From Bacteroidota bacterium (GTDB lineage: Bacteria; Bacteroidota; Bacteroidia; AKYH767-A; 2013-40CM-41-45), in the NCBI GenBank assembly GCA_003389385.1, contig QQVM01000014.1, positions 1 to 64,000 of the forward strand: 64,000 nucleotides of DNA, in the 5' to 3' direction. A model generated the notes under the pieces. It worked only from the letters and a program-made list of their open reading frames with translations. It had not been told where the DNA came from and made no database searches. The position numbers were made by a program, and so were the translations under genes. Positions 34,878-43,468 of this stretch are shown one piece after another; the stretch's first letter is position 1; every line of letters starts with the position of its first letter.

Positions 34878-36062
34878 TTAGTTTTCATTCAATGATTCGA
34901 GTATCACCGAACAGGCCATTTTAATTTCATCATCGCTGATAATCAGCGGGGGTGCAATTCTGAGGCAATCAGGTGCGAAAAGAAACCAGTCTGTTAGTAA
35001 TCCTCTTTCTAAACACTTACCGATGACTTTTTGATTTAAATCGGAAGAATCAAATTTCAAAGCACAAAATAAACCTTTTCCCCTAAATTCCCTTATGAGA
35101 GGATGATGAAGATAATTTTGAAATACCCTGCCTTTTCGGATTACCTCAGATTTATAATTTCCTTGTTTCAAATGCTTAACCAAAGCCAGGGAAGCAGCGC
35201 AAGAGAGGGGGTGGCCTCCAAATGTAGTGATGTGTCCCAGCACAGGATCATAACTCAGAACTGACATGATTTTCCTGGAAGAAATGAATGCTCCCAGAGG
35301 TAAGCCACCACCGAATGCTTTACCCAGTAAAAGGATATCAGGTATAACACCAGATTCTTCAAATGCGAACATGGGACCAGTTCTGTGCATACCAGTCTGG
35401 ATTTCATCCAGAATGAGCAAAGTCCCGTTTGCCTCACACTCTTCTTTGAGCTTTTTCAGGTACGTTTCTTCAGGAATGATTAATCCGGCTTCTGCCTGAA
35501 TCGGCTCAATGATTACAGCAGCAGTTTTTTCATCTATCTCGCCAAGTTCCGCCACTGAATTGAATTCGAGTATTTTTATACCGGGCAGAAGCGGGCGGTA
35601 AGAGTTTTTCAATGCCTCGTTTCCGCATACACTAAGAGAGCCCTGTGTGCTTCCGTGATAAGAATTTCGAAAGGATATTATCTTGTTCCTTCCAGTGAAC
35701 CTCTTAGCCAGCTTTATGGCTCCTTCAGTTGCTTCACTTCCGGAATTTGTAAAATAAACAGATGATAATTGCGAAGGCAATAAAGAGCACAACTCTTTTG
35801 CAAGTTCAACTTGTACGGATTGAATCACTTCACCGTATACCATGAGGTGAAGATGCCGGTCGACCTGCTTTTTAACTGCTTTTTTGATTTCAGGATGTGA
35901 GTGGCCAAGATTACTGACGGCAATACCGGAGATCAAATCCATAATCTTTCGGCCACTTTTTTCCATCAAATACATGCCTGATGCATGTTCAATTTCAAGT
36001 GCAAGCGGACTGGAACTGGTTTGGGCCAGGTGTTGATAGAATAATTCTCTGGTAGCAGGCAT
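34878..36062 (-). CDS. Class III PLP aminotransferase (acetylornithine aminotransferase-like)
   Basis: A 394-residue fold type I, class III aminotransferase. Key segments are YFTNSGSEATEGAIKLAKR (phosphate loop), SYHGSTQGSLS, ILDEIQTGMHRTG with the PLP Asp, and the Schiff-base Lys in LLGKAFGGGLPLG. The family includes acetylornithine, ornithine and 4-aminobutyrate aminotransferases, and the substrate cannot be fixed here. No arginine or GABA genes are adjacent; its transcriptional link to a two-component pair is unusual. A TAnnTTTG box (TATCTTTG, complement of 36067-36074) lies directly upstream of the ATG. Confidence 0.9.
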   Translation of the reverse strand: MPATRELFYQHLAQTSSSPLALEIEHASGMYLMEKSGRKIMDLISGIAVSNLGHSHPEIKKAVKKQVDRHLHLMVYGEVIQSVQVELAKELCSLLPSQLSSVYFTNSGSEATEGAIKLAKRFTGRNKIISFRNSYHGSTQGSLSVCGNEALKNSYRPLLPGIKILEFNSVAELGEIDEKTAAVIIEPIQAEAGLIIPEETYLKKLKEECEANGTLLILDEIQTGMHRTGPMFAFEESGVIPDILLLGKAFGGGLPLGAFISSRKIMSVLSYDPVLGHITTFGGHPLSCAASLALVKHLKQGNYKSEVIRKGRVFQNYLHHPLIREFRGKGLFCALKFDSSDLNQKVIGKCLERGLLTDWFLFAPDCLRIAPPLIISDDEIKMACSVILESLNEN

Positions 36063-36302
36063 GCTTCAAAGATAGGGATAAGAAAAGTTGAAAATTCACT
36101 TCAAGGCGTAAGAGCCTTGGCACTTATCAATTTATAGGACTTATTCACTTACTGAATGGGCAGTTTAATGTTAATAATTCAGTTATGATCTTGCTGTTCA
36201 AGGCAATTCAGGGCCTGACTAAATACATAACTTCGAAACAAAATATTCGTTTAATCAGTTGATAAATTCGCATGCCTTTGCATGCCCCATAAATTACATA
36301 AA

Positions 36303-38459
36303 ATGAAAAAAGCTTTCGCATTAATGTCATTGCAAGTTTTATTCTCCCTTGCAATGGCTATAGAGCCGCCTGCAGGAATGAACCTGGGATTGCATAGGAA
36401 AGTGATGCTATCAAACTCGGCAGATGATATGGTTTCAGTGCTTATTCAGGGTAACGTTGCCTGTATTCGTGATGTTGTCGAACGTGAAAATGGTGTATTC
36501 GTTGTCTCAGCCGGTGATGTGGCATCGGTTAAAGTGCCCGCACTTTCTTTGCCAACTATTCTTGAAAAAAATTGTGTGAGGCGTATTGAAGCATATCCAT
36601 CTTATGTGAAAACCCTGAACGATACCATGCGCATGCTTTGCAGAGTTGATGAAATTCACCAGGGGCTCACTCCTTTGCAGGAGTCATTTCTTGGAGATGG
36701 TGTTGTAATTGGTTATATCGATTCTGGAATCGATGTCGATCATGATGATTTCAAAGACTCCTTGGGAAATACAAGGGTAGCATGGCTTTGGGATATGACT
36801 TTGCCTGTAGGACCGAATACACCGATGCCTTATGGTTATGGTCAGGAATGGAACGCTTCCGAAATTAATCTCGGAATGTCCTCTGCTCATACCGGTGAAG
36901 CACAGTTTGGACACGGAAACTACGTGGCCGGAATTGGATCAGGAAACGGTCGGGCTACAGGAAATTTTAAGGGAGTAGCACCTAACACAGATATAATTGT
37001 GGTATCGTACGACTTCAATGCTGCAGACACTGTGTCAAGAATGGCGCATGCGGTAAGTTATATTTTTAACAGGGCCAATGCCATGGGCAAGCCATGTGTA
37101 ATCAATGCTTCATTGGGTGAATATTACGGATCTCATGACGGACGTGATTTACAGTCTCGTTTTATCAGCAATCTGATCATTCAGCAGCCTGGCAGAGTAG
37201 TGGTTGCTGCAGCCGGCAATGCCGGCGGGATTCCATTTCACGTGGGGAATTCCACCAGCGCAGGTGATACTACATTTACATGGTTCAGATATAACAGCAC
37301 TTTCGGAGGAGCCTATGTTCAGTTATTTGGTGATACCCTTAGTATGAATGACATTACTTTTTCCATCGGAGCGGACAAGATCAGTCCGAATTATGAATTC
37401 AGGGGAGCAACTCCATATTCAACTGTTGCATCTACTTTAAATAATGTGGTAACAAGAAATGTCTTTAACGGGCCCAACAGAATTGGCGTGGTTCAAACTC
37501 TTGCAACGCTCAACGATGATGTATACTCTCTCGAAGTTTATGTGATTCCAGATTCGACTGCGTATAACTGGAGATTCAGTGTAACCGGAAATGGCAGTTT
37601 TGATTCATGGTCGTTCGATTGGGTTTCACAGAATTTACCATCGTCAGGCGACTTCCCTGATATCGTAAAATACCATGCACCTGATACCATTCAAACTATG
37701 GTTTCCGGAATTGCCTGTCTTGACAATGTGATAACTGTTGGAAATTATTTCAATACAGACAGGCACTATGACGTCAACAATGTACTGCAAATAGCTCCTG
37801 CAGATTTTCCACGTCAGTTGGCACCTAACAGCAGCCGTGGTCCGACAAGAGACGGAAGAATCAAGCCTGATATCTGTGCCCCGGGACATCATATCATTTC
37901 TACGGGTGTACTCACTTCCATGCCCGGACTGATAGCTGCCCAGCCTCATAAAGTAGCTCAAGGCGGCATGCATATTACCGGTGGTGGAACCTCAGCATCT
38001 GCTCCGGTTGTGGCGGGAATAGCTGCGCTCTATCTGCAACAGAATCCATTGGCAGGCTGGGCTGAAGTAAAAAACGCCATTGTTAATTGTGCCGTGTCTG
38101 ACATGTACACTTGGGGACCTCTTCCAAACAATGCCTGGGGACATGGTAAAGCTGATGCTTTTGGAGCACTCACAACTTGCAGGATCACTTCAGTTAACCA
38201 ATATTCAATTACTGAGAATAACATTCAAATTTTCCCCAATCCTGCAAAGAGTAAAATTACAATCACAGGAAGTTCTCTGGGTGACCTCATCAACGGGAAA
38301 GCGACATTGTCAGATATTCACGGAAGACCATTGATGACTCATGCAGTAGAAGGCAAAGTCCTGGAACTTGATTTGTCTGGAATTCCCAAGGGCTTTTATT
38401 TTCTCCGGCTGTCTAAAGAAGGAAGAGCAGGATTTATAAAAAAACTTGTCATTCAATAA
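36303..38459 (+). CDS. S8 (subtilisin-like) serine peptidase with T9SS sorting domain
   Basis: The ATG at 36303 gives 718 residues and a typical signal peptide (MKKAFALMSLQVLFSLAMA); the ORF could begin seven codons earlier. After a propeptide-like region of about 100 residues comes the S8 domain: Asp in VVIGYIDSGIDVDHDD (about residue 140), His in FGHGNYVAGIGSG (about 204) and Ser in GGGTSASAPVVAG. A CUB-like insert is likely between His and Ser. The C-terminus is a T9SS type A domain (IFPNPAKSKITI ... FIKKLVIQ). It is thus a secreted or surface protease. Monocistronic. Confidence 0.93.
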   Translation: MKKAFALMSLQVLFSLAMAIEPPAGMNLGLHRKVMLSNSADDMVSVLIQGNVACIRDVVERENGVFVVSAGDVASVKVPALSLPTILEKNCVRRIEAYPSYVKTLNDTMRMLCRVDEIHQGLTPLQESFLGDGVVIGYIDSGIDVDHDDFKDSLGNTRVAWLWDMTLPVGPNTPMPYGYGQEWNASEINLGMSSAHTGEAQFGHGNYVAGIGSGNGRATGNFKGVAPNTDIIVVSYDFNAADTVSRMAHAVSYIFNRANAMGKPCVINASLGEYYGSHDGRDLQSRFISNLIIQQPGRVVVAAAGNAGGIPFHVGNSTSAGDTTFTWFRYNSTFGGAYVQLFGDTLSMNDITFSIGADKISPNYEFRGATPYSTVASTLNNVVTRNVFNGPNRIGVVQTLATLNDDVYSLEVYVIPDSTAYNWRFSVTGNGSFDSWSFDWVSQNLPSSGDFPDIVKYHAPDTIQTMVSGIACLDNVITVGNYFNTDRHYDVNNVLQIAPADFPRQLAPNSSRGPTRDGRIKPDICAPGHHIISTGVLTSMPGLIAAQPHKVAQGGMHITGGGTSASAPVVAGIAALYLQQNPLAGWAEVKNAIVNCAVSDMYTWGPLPNNAWGHGKADAFGALTTCRITSVNQYSITENNIQIFPNPAKSKITITGSSLGDLINGKATLSDIHGRPLMTHAVEGKVLELDLSGIPKGFYFLRLSKEGRAGFIKKLVIQ

Positions 38460-38523
38460 ATTAACTGGCTTAATCAAAATGGAGCTCCTCTGCTTTGTTC
38501 AAACTAACATTCCATGCTGAATT

Positions 38524-39549
38524 ATGATTGAAAGATTTCCGGAAGAAAAATTGAAAGAGGTTTCAGCTTTGTTAAACAAACCCTCTCGAATTCTTATAAC
38601 TACACATCACAGGCCTGACGGAGATGCCATGGGATCTTCGCTTGCTTTGCTCTTATACTTTCAGGCAAAAGGATTTTCTCCCATCCTACTGGTACCATGC
38701 GAATACCCGGATTTTCTTCAATGGCTGCCGGGAAATGATCAGGTGCTCAACTTTGAAGATGATGAGTCGCATGCAGAAGAGTTGGTGAATGATTCAGACA
38801 TGATATTTTGTCTGGATTTTAACTGGCTTAGCAGGGTGGAAAAGATGGAACCCTTATTACGAAAGTCCAAAGCAGTTAAAATTCTGATTGACCATCACTT
38901 GAACCCTGAAAGTATTTTTGAGTACACGTTTTCTTATCCTGACGCATCATCGACTTCCGAACTGATATTTGATTATATCAAAGCATCAGGAGATGAGAAA
39001 TTGATCAGTCCGGATATTGCAACTGCCTTGTATTGCGGAATTATGACTGATACGAATTCTTTCCGTTATGAGAGTATGAAGGCCGGTACACACAGGATTA
39101 TTGCCAGTCTGATTGAAGCTGGTGCCCGTAATCATTTGATTCATCAGAATGTATATGATTCTAATACTGAAAACCGCCTTCGATTATTGGGATACGCGCT
39201 CAAGGAAAAACTGGTTGTGCTTAGAGAATTCAGATGTGCGTATATATCACTTTCTGAGAAAGAGCTTGAAATGTTTAATTTTAGGACAGGCGATACGGAA
39301 GGAGTAGTCAATTACGCTCTGAGTATTCTAGGGGTTGAACTTGCAGCCCTGTTTACAGAAAGAGAAGGGTTTGTCAAGATTTCATTCAGATCCAAAACTG
39401 ATTTTTCTGTGCAGGAATTATCTTCAGCACACTTTAACGGTGGTGGACACAAGAATGCTTCTGGAGGGAGATACAATGGACCATTGTCTGAAGCTATCAT
39501 GACTTTTCTGGATATATTGCCGGAGTACAAAGAAAAGCTTTTAAAATGA
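38524..39549 (+). CDS. DHH/DHHA1 phosphoesterase (NrnA-like)
   Basis: A 341-residue cytosolic phosphoesterase. All DHH motifs are intact: THHRPDGDAMGSS, the Asp in FCLDFNWLS, the DHH box (LIDHHLNPES) and CGIMTDTNSF. The DHHA1 motif GGGHKNASGG is near the C-terminus. NrnA proteins degrade nano-RNA and dephosphorylate pAp; related enzymes hydrolyse pApA. Its stop overlaps the next start (ATGA), indicating translational coupling to the FKBP lipoproteins. From memory, this gene next to a gldI-like gene is a known Bacteroidota order. Confidence 0.9.
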   Translation: MIERFPEEKLKEVSALLNKPSRILITTHHRPDGDAMGSSLALLLYFQAKGFSPILLVPCEYPDFLQWLPGNDQVLNFEDDESHAEELVNDSDMIFCLDFNWLSRVEKMEPLLRKSKAVKILIDHHLNPESIFEYTFSYPDASSTSELIFDYIKASGDEKLISPDIATALYCGIMTDTNSFRYESMKAGTHRIIASLIEAGARNHLIHQNVYDSNTENRLRLLGYALKEKLVVLREFRCAYISLSEKELEMFNFRTGDTEGVVNYALSILGVELAALFTEREGFVKISFRSKTDFSVQELSSAHFNGGGHKNASGGRYNGPLSEAIMTFLDILPEYKEKLLK

Positions 39550-40082
39550 GAACCGCTTATTTTCAATTGTTAGTTTGTGCATTCCTGATTTCATGCAATT
39601 CCTCAGTTGAGAAACGAAATGAAATTTCGGAAAAGCAGCTGGTTGATTTAAATGAGCGTTTGATTGAAGCAAACAAGTTGATTGTAAGAAAAGAATTGCA
39701 TCTCATCGACAGTTTTATCAGAGAACAAAATCTTTTAGGTGTAAAAACAGGAAGTGGCTTGTTCATCATGCACTATAAAATTGGATCAGCTAAAAGCGTT
39801 AATCAGGGTGATGAACTTGAATTGCAACTGAAAATTGAATCGCTTGACGGAAAAGTATATTTTCCGACACAGAATGAGAGTAATAAAAAAATTAAAATTG
39901 GTTCGGGAGAAAATGAAAAGGGGCTTGAAGAGGCATTGTTGACAATGAATGAGGGTGATTCGGCAATGTTGATCTTGCCATCTCACCTGGCATTTGGATT
40001 GCACGGAGTAGAGGGGGAGATACCCGGAGCAAGCCCCCTTATTTACCGGGTTGGAATTAATCAGATAAATAAAAGCCAATGA
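39546..40082 (+). CDS. FKBP-type peptidyl-prolyl isomerase lipoprotein (GldI-like)
   Basis: 178 residues. A lipoprotein signal ends in FLISC, so it is envelope anchored. Residues 85-175 resemble an FKBP domain: GDELELQLKIESLDGKV, IGSGENEKGLEEALLTMNEGD, and LPSHLAFGLHG. GldI, an FKBP-like lipoprotein needed for gliding and T9SS in Flavobacterium, is of this type, and the neighbouring DHH gene fits that context. Several residues lining the FKBP pocket look changed, so isomerase activity is uncertain. It overlaps genes on both sides by four bases. Confidence 0.8.
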   Translation: MRTAYFQLLVCAFLISCNSSVEKRNEISEKQLVDLNERLIEANKLIVRKELHLIDSFIREQNLLGVKTGSGLFIMHYKIGSAKSVNQGDELELQLKIESLDGKVYFPTQNESNKKIKIGSGENEKGLEEALLTMNEGDSAMLILPSHLAFGLHGVEGEIPGASPLIYRVGINQINKSQ

Positions 40083-40981
40083 GAATTTTATCAATTTCAT
40101 TTATAATACTGTTATTATCTTCCTGCAGAAGTGGAGTTGAAAAAAAAACAGAAGCTGGTTTTCGGTATGTCTTGTATCAGATGAATGAAGGGCCTAAAAT
40201 TAGACTAGGAGATTATATCACACTCGACCTTGTGTATAAGACTCACGATGATTCAGTACTTTTTGATAGTAGGTTGCATAACGTTCCACTAAGGTTTAAA
40301 CTGGAAAAGGTACCCTTCAAAGGTTCTTATGAAGACGGCTTGCGTTATCTTTCTGAAGGAGATAGTGCTACATTTTTTGTGCCCGCTGATTCATTATATC
40401 AGCATTATTATCACAAAGCCGGATTCAATATTTCTCAATCCCTTACAGCCTTCGAACCCGCCACCTTCCTGAAGTTTGATGTAAAAGTTCATAAAATTCA
40501 AACTTCCCATGAAGCCGAAATGGAAATTGCCTTGATTGAAAGCCGGCTTGAAAAGGAAGAACAACAGATCATGCAAAAATTTCTGTCAGAGCATAAGTTT
40601 TCTGAGGTCGCAAACGGTAAGAAATATTACTACAGTTTAATAAATGAAGGCAAAGGAGAAAAAGTCAAGGATCAAACTTTGGTTTCACTTCTTTACAAAG
40701 GAAGTTTTCTCAATGGGGAAGTATTCGACAGCATTGTAGATCCAGAAAAACCATTCAAGTTTATTTGGGGTTCCGGACAGGTGATTAAAGGCTGGGAATT
40801 GGCGTTGACTGATAAGAGAGCCGGAGATAAATTCAAATTGCTCCTGCCTTCATCACTCGCATACGGAGAAGAAGGTCTTCGTAACATAAGCAACGGAAAG
40901 GAAATCATACCGCCATTTACCCCTATGTTATTTGAAATTGAAATTCTGTCAGTGGAAAATTCTGCGGCGATTGCCAGATAG
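40079..40981 (+). CDS. Lipoprotein with two FKBP-like domains
   Basis: 300 residues. The lipobox LLSSC follows the signal peptide. A first FKBP-like half (GDYITLDLVYKTHDDSVLFDSR; EDGLRYLSEGDSATFFVP) is joined by a charged helix (EKEEQQIMQKFLSEHKF) to a second, more typical FKBP domain (VSLLYKGSFLNGEVFDSI; GSGQVIKGWELALTDKRAGDKFKLLLPSSLAYGEEG). Probably an envelope folding factor acting with its neighbour, perhaps in assembly of secreted proteins. Translationally coupled to the preceding gene (ATGA). It converges with the RsmI-like gene one base away. Confidence 0.85.
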   Translation: MRILSISFIILLLSSCRSGVEKKTEAGFRYVLYQMNEGPKIRLGDYITLDLVYKTHDDSVLFDSRLHNVPLRFKLEKVPFKGSYEDGLRYLSEGDSATFFVPADSLYQHYYHKAGFNISQSLTAFEPATFLKFDVKVHKIQTSHEAEMEIALIESRLEKEEQQIMQKFLSEHKFSEVANGKKYYYSLINEGKGEKVKDQTLVSLLYKGSFLNGEVFDSIVDPEKPFKFIWGSGQVIKGWELALTDKRAGDKFKLLLPSSLAYGEEGLRNISNGKEIIPPFTPMLFEIEILSVENSAAIAR

Positions 40982-40982
40982 A

Positions 40983-41690
40983 TTATTTCCCAAGAATAAA
41001 AATACACGGCTTTTTGTTAAGGTCCGGAGTAGATTTTTTCCAGGCGCCAATTTCTTTGGTAGAAATGAATTCGTTCTTGCTGGTGATGTTGCAGGCGATA
41101 GATAATCTTGTACTGTTCTTGCAGGTGCTTAGTATATCATTTAAAATCGACTGATTTCTGTATGGAGTTTCCATAAAAATCTGGGTGATTCCGCTCTTCA
41201 TCACTTGCTTTTCAAGCTCGGAAATTTTTTGCTGCCTTGCTTTACTGTCTCTGGGAAGGTATCCGTTAAATGTAAACTGTTGTCCGTTGAAACCGCTTGC
41301 CATCAAACTTAGGAAAATACTGGATGGGCCGCTCAATGGAATTACTCTGATTCCTATGGTGTGCGCTATTGTGATGTAATCGCTTCCGGGATCAGCAATA
41401 CCCGGACATCCTGCATCTGAGAGTAATCCAATATCGGTACCTGCCTTCAATAAATTGAATGTTTCAGAAATTGAGTTTGCGTACTGATGTTCATTCAAAA
41501 GGTATATCTTTAAGGAAGACTGATCCTTTTCAGGTTTAATCCGTTTAATAAATCTCCGTGCTGTTTTCTCATCCTCAACGATAAAATGACTCAGCGCTGA
41601 AACAACAGATTTGTTGTAATCAGTTATTTCATTTACATTCTCATCTGTAAGCGGAGTAGGGATGAGATATAATTTGCCTCGTTCAGACAT
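40983..41690 (-). CDS. Tetrapyrrole-methylase-fold SAM methyltransferase (RsmI-like)
   Basis: A 235-residue protein with the RsmI-type motif GLLSDAGCPGIADPG, the SGPSSIFLSLMASGF segment and FMETPYRNQSILNDIL. RsmI makes the 2'-O-methyl at C1402 of 16S rRNA. This form is shorter and more diverged than E. coli RsmI (about 285 residues), so the target is likely rRNA but not proven. It is last in a minus-strand run starting at the TIGR02757 gene and follows the phosphatase gene by 14 bases. Confidence 0.82.
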   Translation of the reverse strand: MSERGKLYLIPTPLTDENVNEITDYNKSVVSALSHFIVEDEKTARRFIKRIKPEKDQSSLKIYLLNEHQYANSISETFNLLKAGTDIGLLSDAGCPGIADPGSDYITIAHTIGIRVIPLSGPSSIFLSLMASGFNGQQFTFNGYLPRDSKARQQKISELEKQVMKSGITQIFMETPYRNQSILNDILSTCKNSTRLSIACNITSKNEFISTKEIGAWKKSTPDLNKKPCIFILGK

Positions 41691-41704
41691 CTTGAATAAT
41701 ACAA

Positions 41705-42181
41705 TTAATCTTTTTGCAGAAAGTCCTTTTCAAGCGAATCAATCACTGCATCGCAAGCTTGATCCAGCAAATTAAAAACTTCTGTAAAGCCATCTTGTGA
41801 TCCAAACCATGGATCAGGCACATCTTTTAAATTTATTTCAGGAAGATATGATAAAATCAGGCTGACTTTGGAAATGTCACTTTTCGAACGTGCTAGCCTA
41901 AGTATATCCCTTAAATTGGAACTGTCCATAGCGAAAATGTGATCGAAGGCATCAAAATCATAAACGGAAAATTGTCTTGCTACCTGACCAGATATATCAA
42001 TTCCGAATTTTTTTGCTGTGCTTATTGCTCTTGGGTCAGGATTTTCACCGGCATGCCAGCTGCCTGTTCCTGCTGAGTCAACTTCTATTTCTAAATTTCT
42101 TTCCCGGATTTTACCTTTCAGTATTCCTTCCGCCATCGGAGACCGGCAGATATTTCCCAGGCAAACCATCAGTATTTTCAT
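41705..42181 (-). CDS. Low molecular weight protein-tyrosine phosphatase
   Basis: A 158-residue LMW-PTP. The catalytic P-loop is CLGNICRSP with Cys7 and Arg13, directly after the first strand MKILMV, and the general acid Asp is in VPDPWFGSQDGF. Members act on phosphotyrosine proteins, often bacterial tyrosine kinases, or on arginine phosphate. No kinase gene is nearby. The gene is 12 bases downstream of the dihydroorotase-like gene. Confidence 0.93.
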   Translation of the reverse strand: MKILMVCLGNICRSPMAEGILKGKIRERNLEIEVDSAGTGSWHAGENPDPRAISTAKKFGIDISGQVARQFSVYDFDAFDHIFAMDSSNLRDILRLARSKSDISKVSLILSYLPEINLKDVPDPWFGSQDGFTEVFNLLDQACDAVIDSLEKDFLQKD

Positions 42182-42193
42182 GTCAACTTCTCT

Positions 42194-43468
42194 TCAATTG
42201 CAGAAATGCAAAATTGAATTGTTATATACCATTTCAACCCTGCCAATGAGTTGGGTATTTATGAAGGGATTATTTTTAGATTTGGATTTTATATCCCATT
42301 CGCGAACAGTCCAATTGTTAGCAGGATCGAACAAAACAAGGTTAGCTTTGGCTTTCTCTTCAATCACCGGGACAGGTAATCCGATTATACTCCGGGGATT
42401 TGAATTCAATTTGGAGAAAATTTCTGCATGATCCAAATGATTCTTCAGCGCAGTGAATGCGCAACTGAGGCTGGTTTCCAGACAACTGATTCCATAAGCG
42501 GCAAGATCGAACTCGGTCTTTTTACTCTCGGTATGTTCCGGACTGTGGTCAGAACAAATTGCATCAATTGTATTATCCTTTAATCCTTCAATCAAAGCGG
42601 AAATGTCTTCATTCGTCCGCAATGGTGGCATTAGTTTGTACAATGAATTGAAGTCGGAAAGGTGAGAATCATCCAGCAGCAGATTATGAGCTGCTACATC
42701 ACAGGTAATTTTATATCCTGCTTTTTTAGCCCTGCGAATCTTTTCTACTGAACCGGCAGTGGAAATGGTTGACAGATGAATATTTGTATCTGTATAAACT
42801 GATAACATGATGTCTCTTTCGACCATGATCTCTTCTGCAATGGCAGGTATTCCTCTTAGTCCGCACAAAGTGCTTTGCTGGCCTTCATTCATGACACCCT
42901 TTCCTGAAATGCTTTTGTCATTTGGGAAATTGAAAATTCTCGCATTGAAATCTCTGCTGTATAAGAGTGCTCTGATGAGTAATCCGGCATCCTGAACAGA
43001 ATGTTTGTCATCAGTGAAGACACGTGCACCTGTAAGGAACATGTCATGCATTTCAGAAAGATCTTTGCCTTTTAAATCCATTGAAATCGCGCCTGCAACA
43101 TGCACATCCGTGATCTTTCCAATTGAACGATTAAGAATATAATCTACCTGAGATTTATTGTCGACTGCCGGAGTAGTGTCAGGCATAAGAAGTACATCGG
43201 TAAATCCTCCCTGAGCCGCAGCCATGCAGCCGCTATCTATGGTTTCTTTGTATTCTTCTCCCGGTTCTCTGAATCGCGCATGGAGATCGAATAATCCTGA
43301 AAAAAGATATTTTCCGGACCCGTCAATTACATGATCAGCTTTCTCATGATCCACAGAGTTTTCTGTAATTAAAGCGATTACATCATCTTCAATACAAACA
43401 TTTACTTTTCTTCCATTGAAAGATGAGGACTTATCCGCAATTATTACATTCCTGATTATTGTTCTCAT
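42194..43468 (-). CDS. Dihydroorotase-like amidohydrolase, probably catalytically inactive
   Basis: A 424-residue protein aligned throughout with class I dihydroorotases, but most metal-binding positions are changed. The HxH motif reads DLHARFREPG (His63 kept, Arg65 for the second His). Where the family has HxED there is FNFPNDKS at about 180. The histidine before ST is Thr in HLSTIST. Asp307 in CSDHSPEH is retained. In bacteria with an active PyrC, such PyrC-like proteins can be structural partners of aspartate carbamoyltransferase. This may be that kind; I recall a similar BatA-adjacent paralogue in the phylum. It overlaps the BatA gene stop by four bases. Confidence 0.8.
   Translation of the reverse strand: MRTIIRNVIIADKSSSFNGRKVNVCIEDDVIALITENSVDHEKADHVIDGSGKYLFSGLFDLHARFREPGEEYKETIDSGCMAAAQGGFTDVLLMPDTTPAVDNKSQVDYILNRSIGKITDVHVAGAISMDLKGKDLSEMHDMFLTGARVFTDDKHSVQDAGLLIRALLYSRDFNARIFNFPNDKSISGKGVMNEGQQSTLCGLRGIPAIAEEIMVERDIMLSVYTDTNIHLSTISTAGSVEKIRRAKKAGYKITCDVAAHNLLLDDSHLSDFNSLYKLMPPLRTNEDISALIEGLKDNTIDAICSDHSPEHTESKKTEFDLAAYGISCLETSLSCAFTALKNHLDHAEIFSKLNSNPRSIIGLPVPVIEEKAKANLVLFDPANNWTVREWDIKSKSKNNPFINTQLIGRVEMVYNNSILHFCN

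Noticed and set aside
36102-36119. CAAGGC / GCCTTG six-base inverted repeat upstream of the subtilase
   Set aside because: Too short and without a T-tract; expected by chance at this window size.
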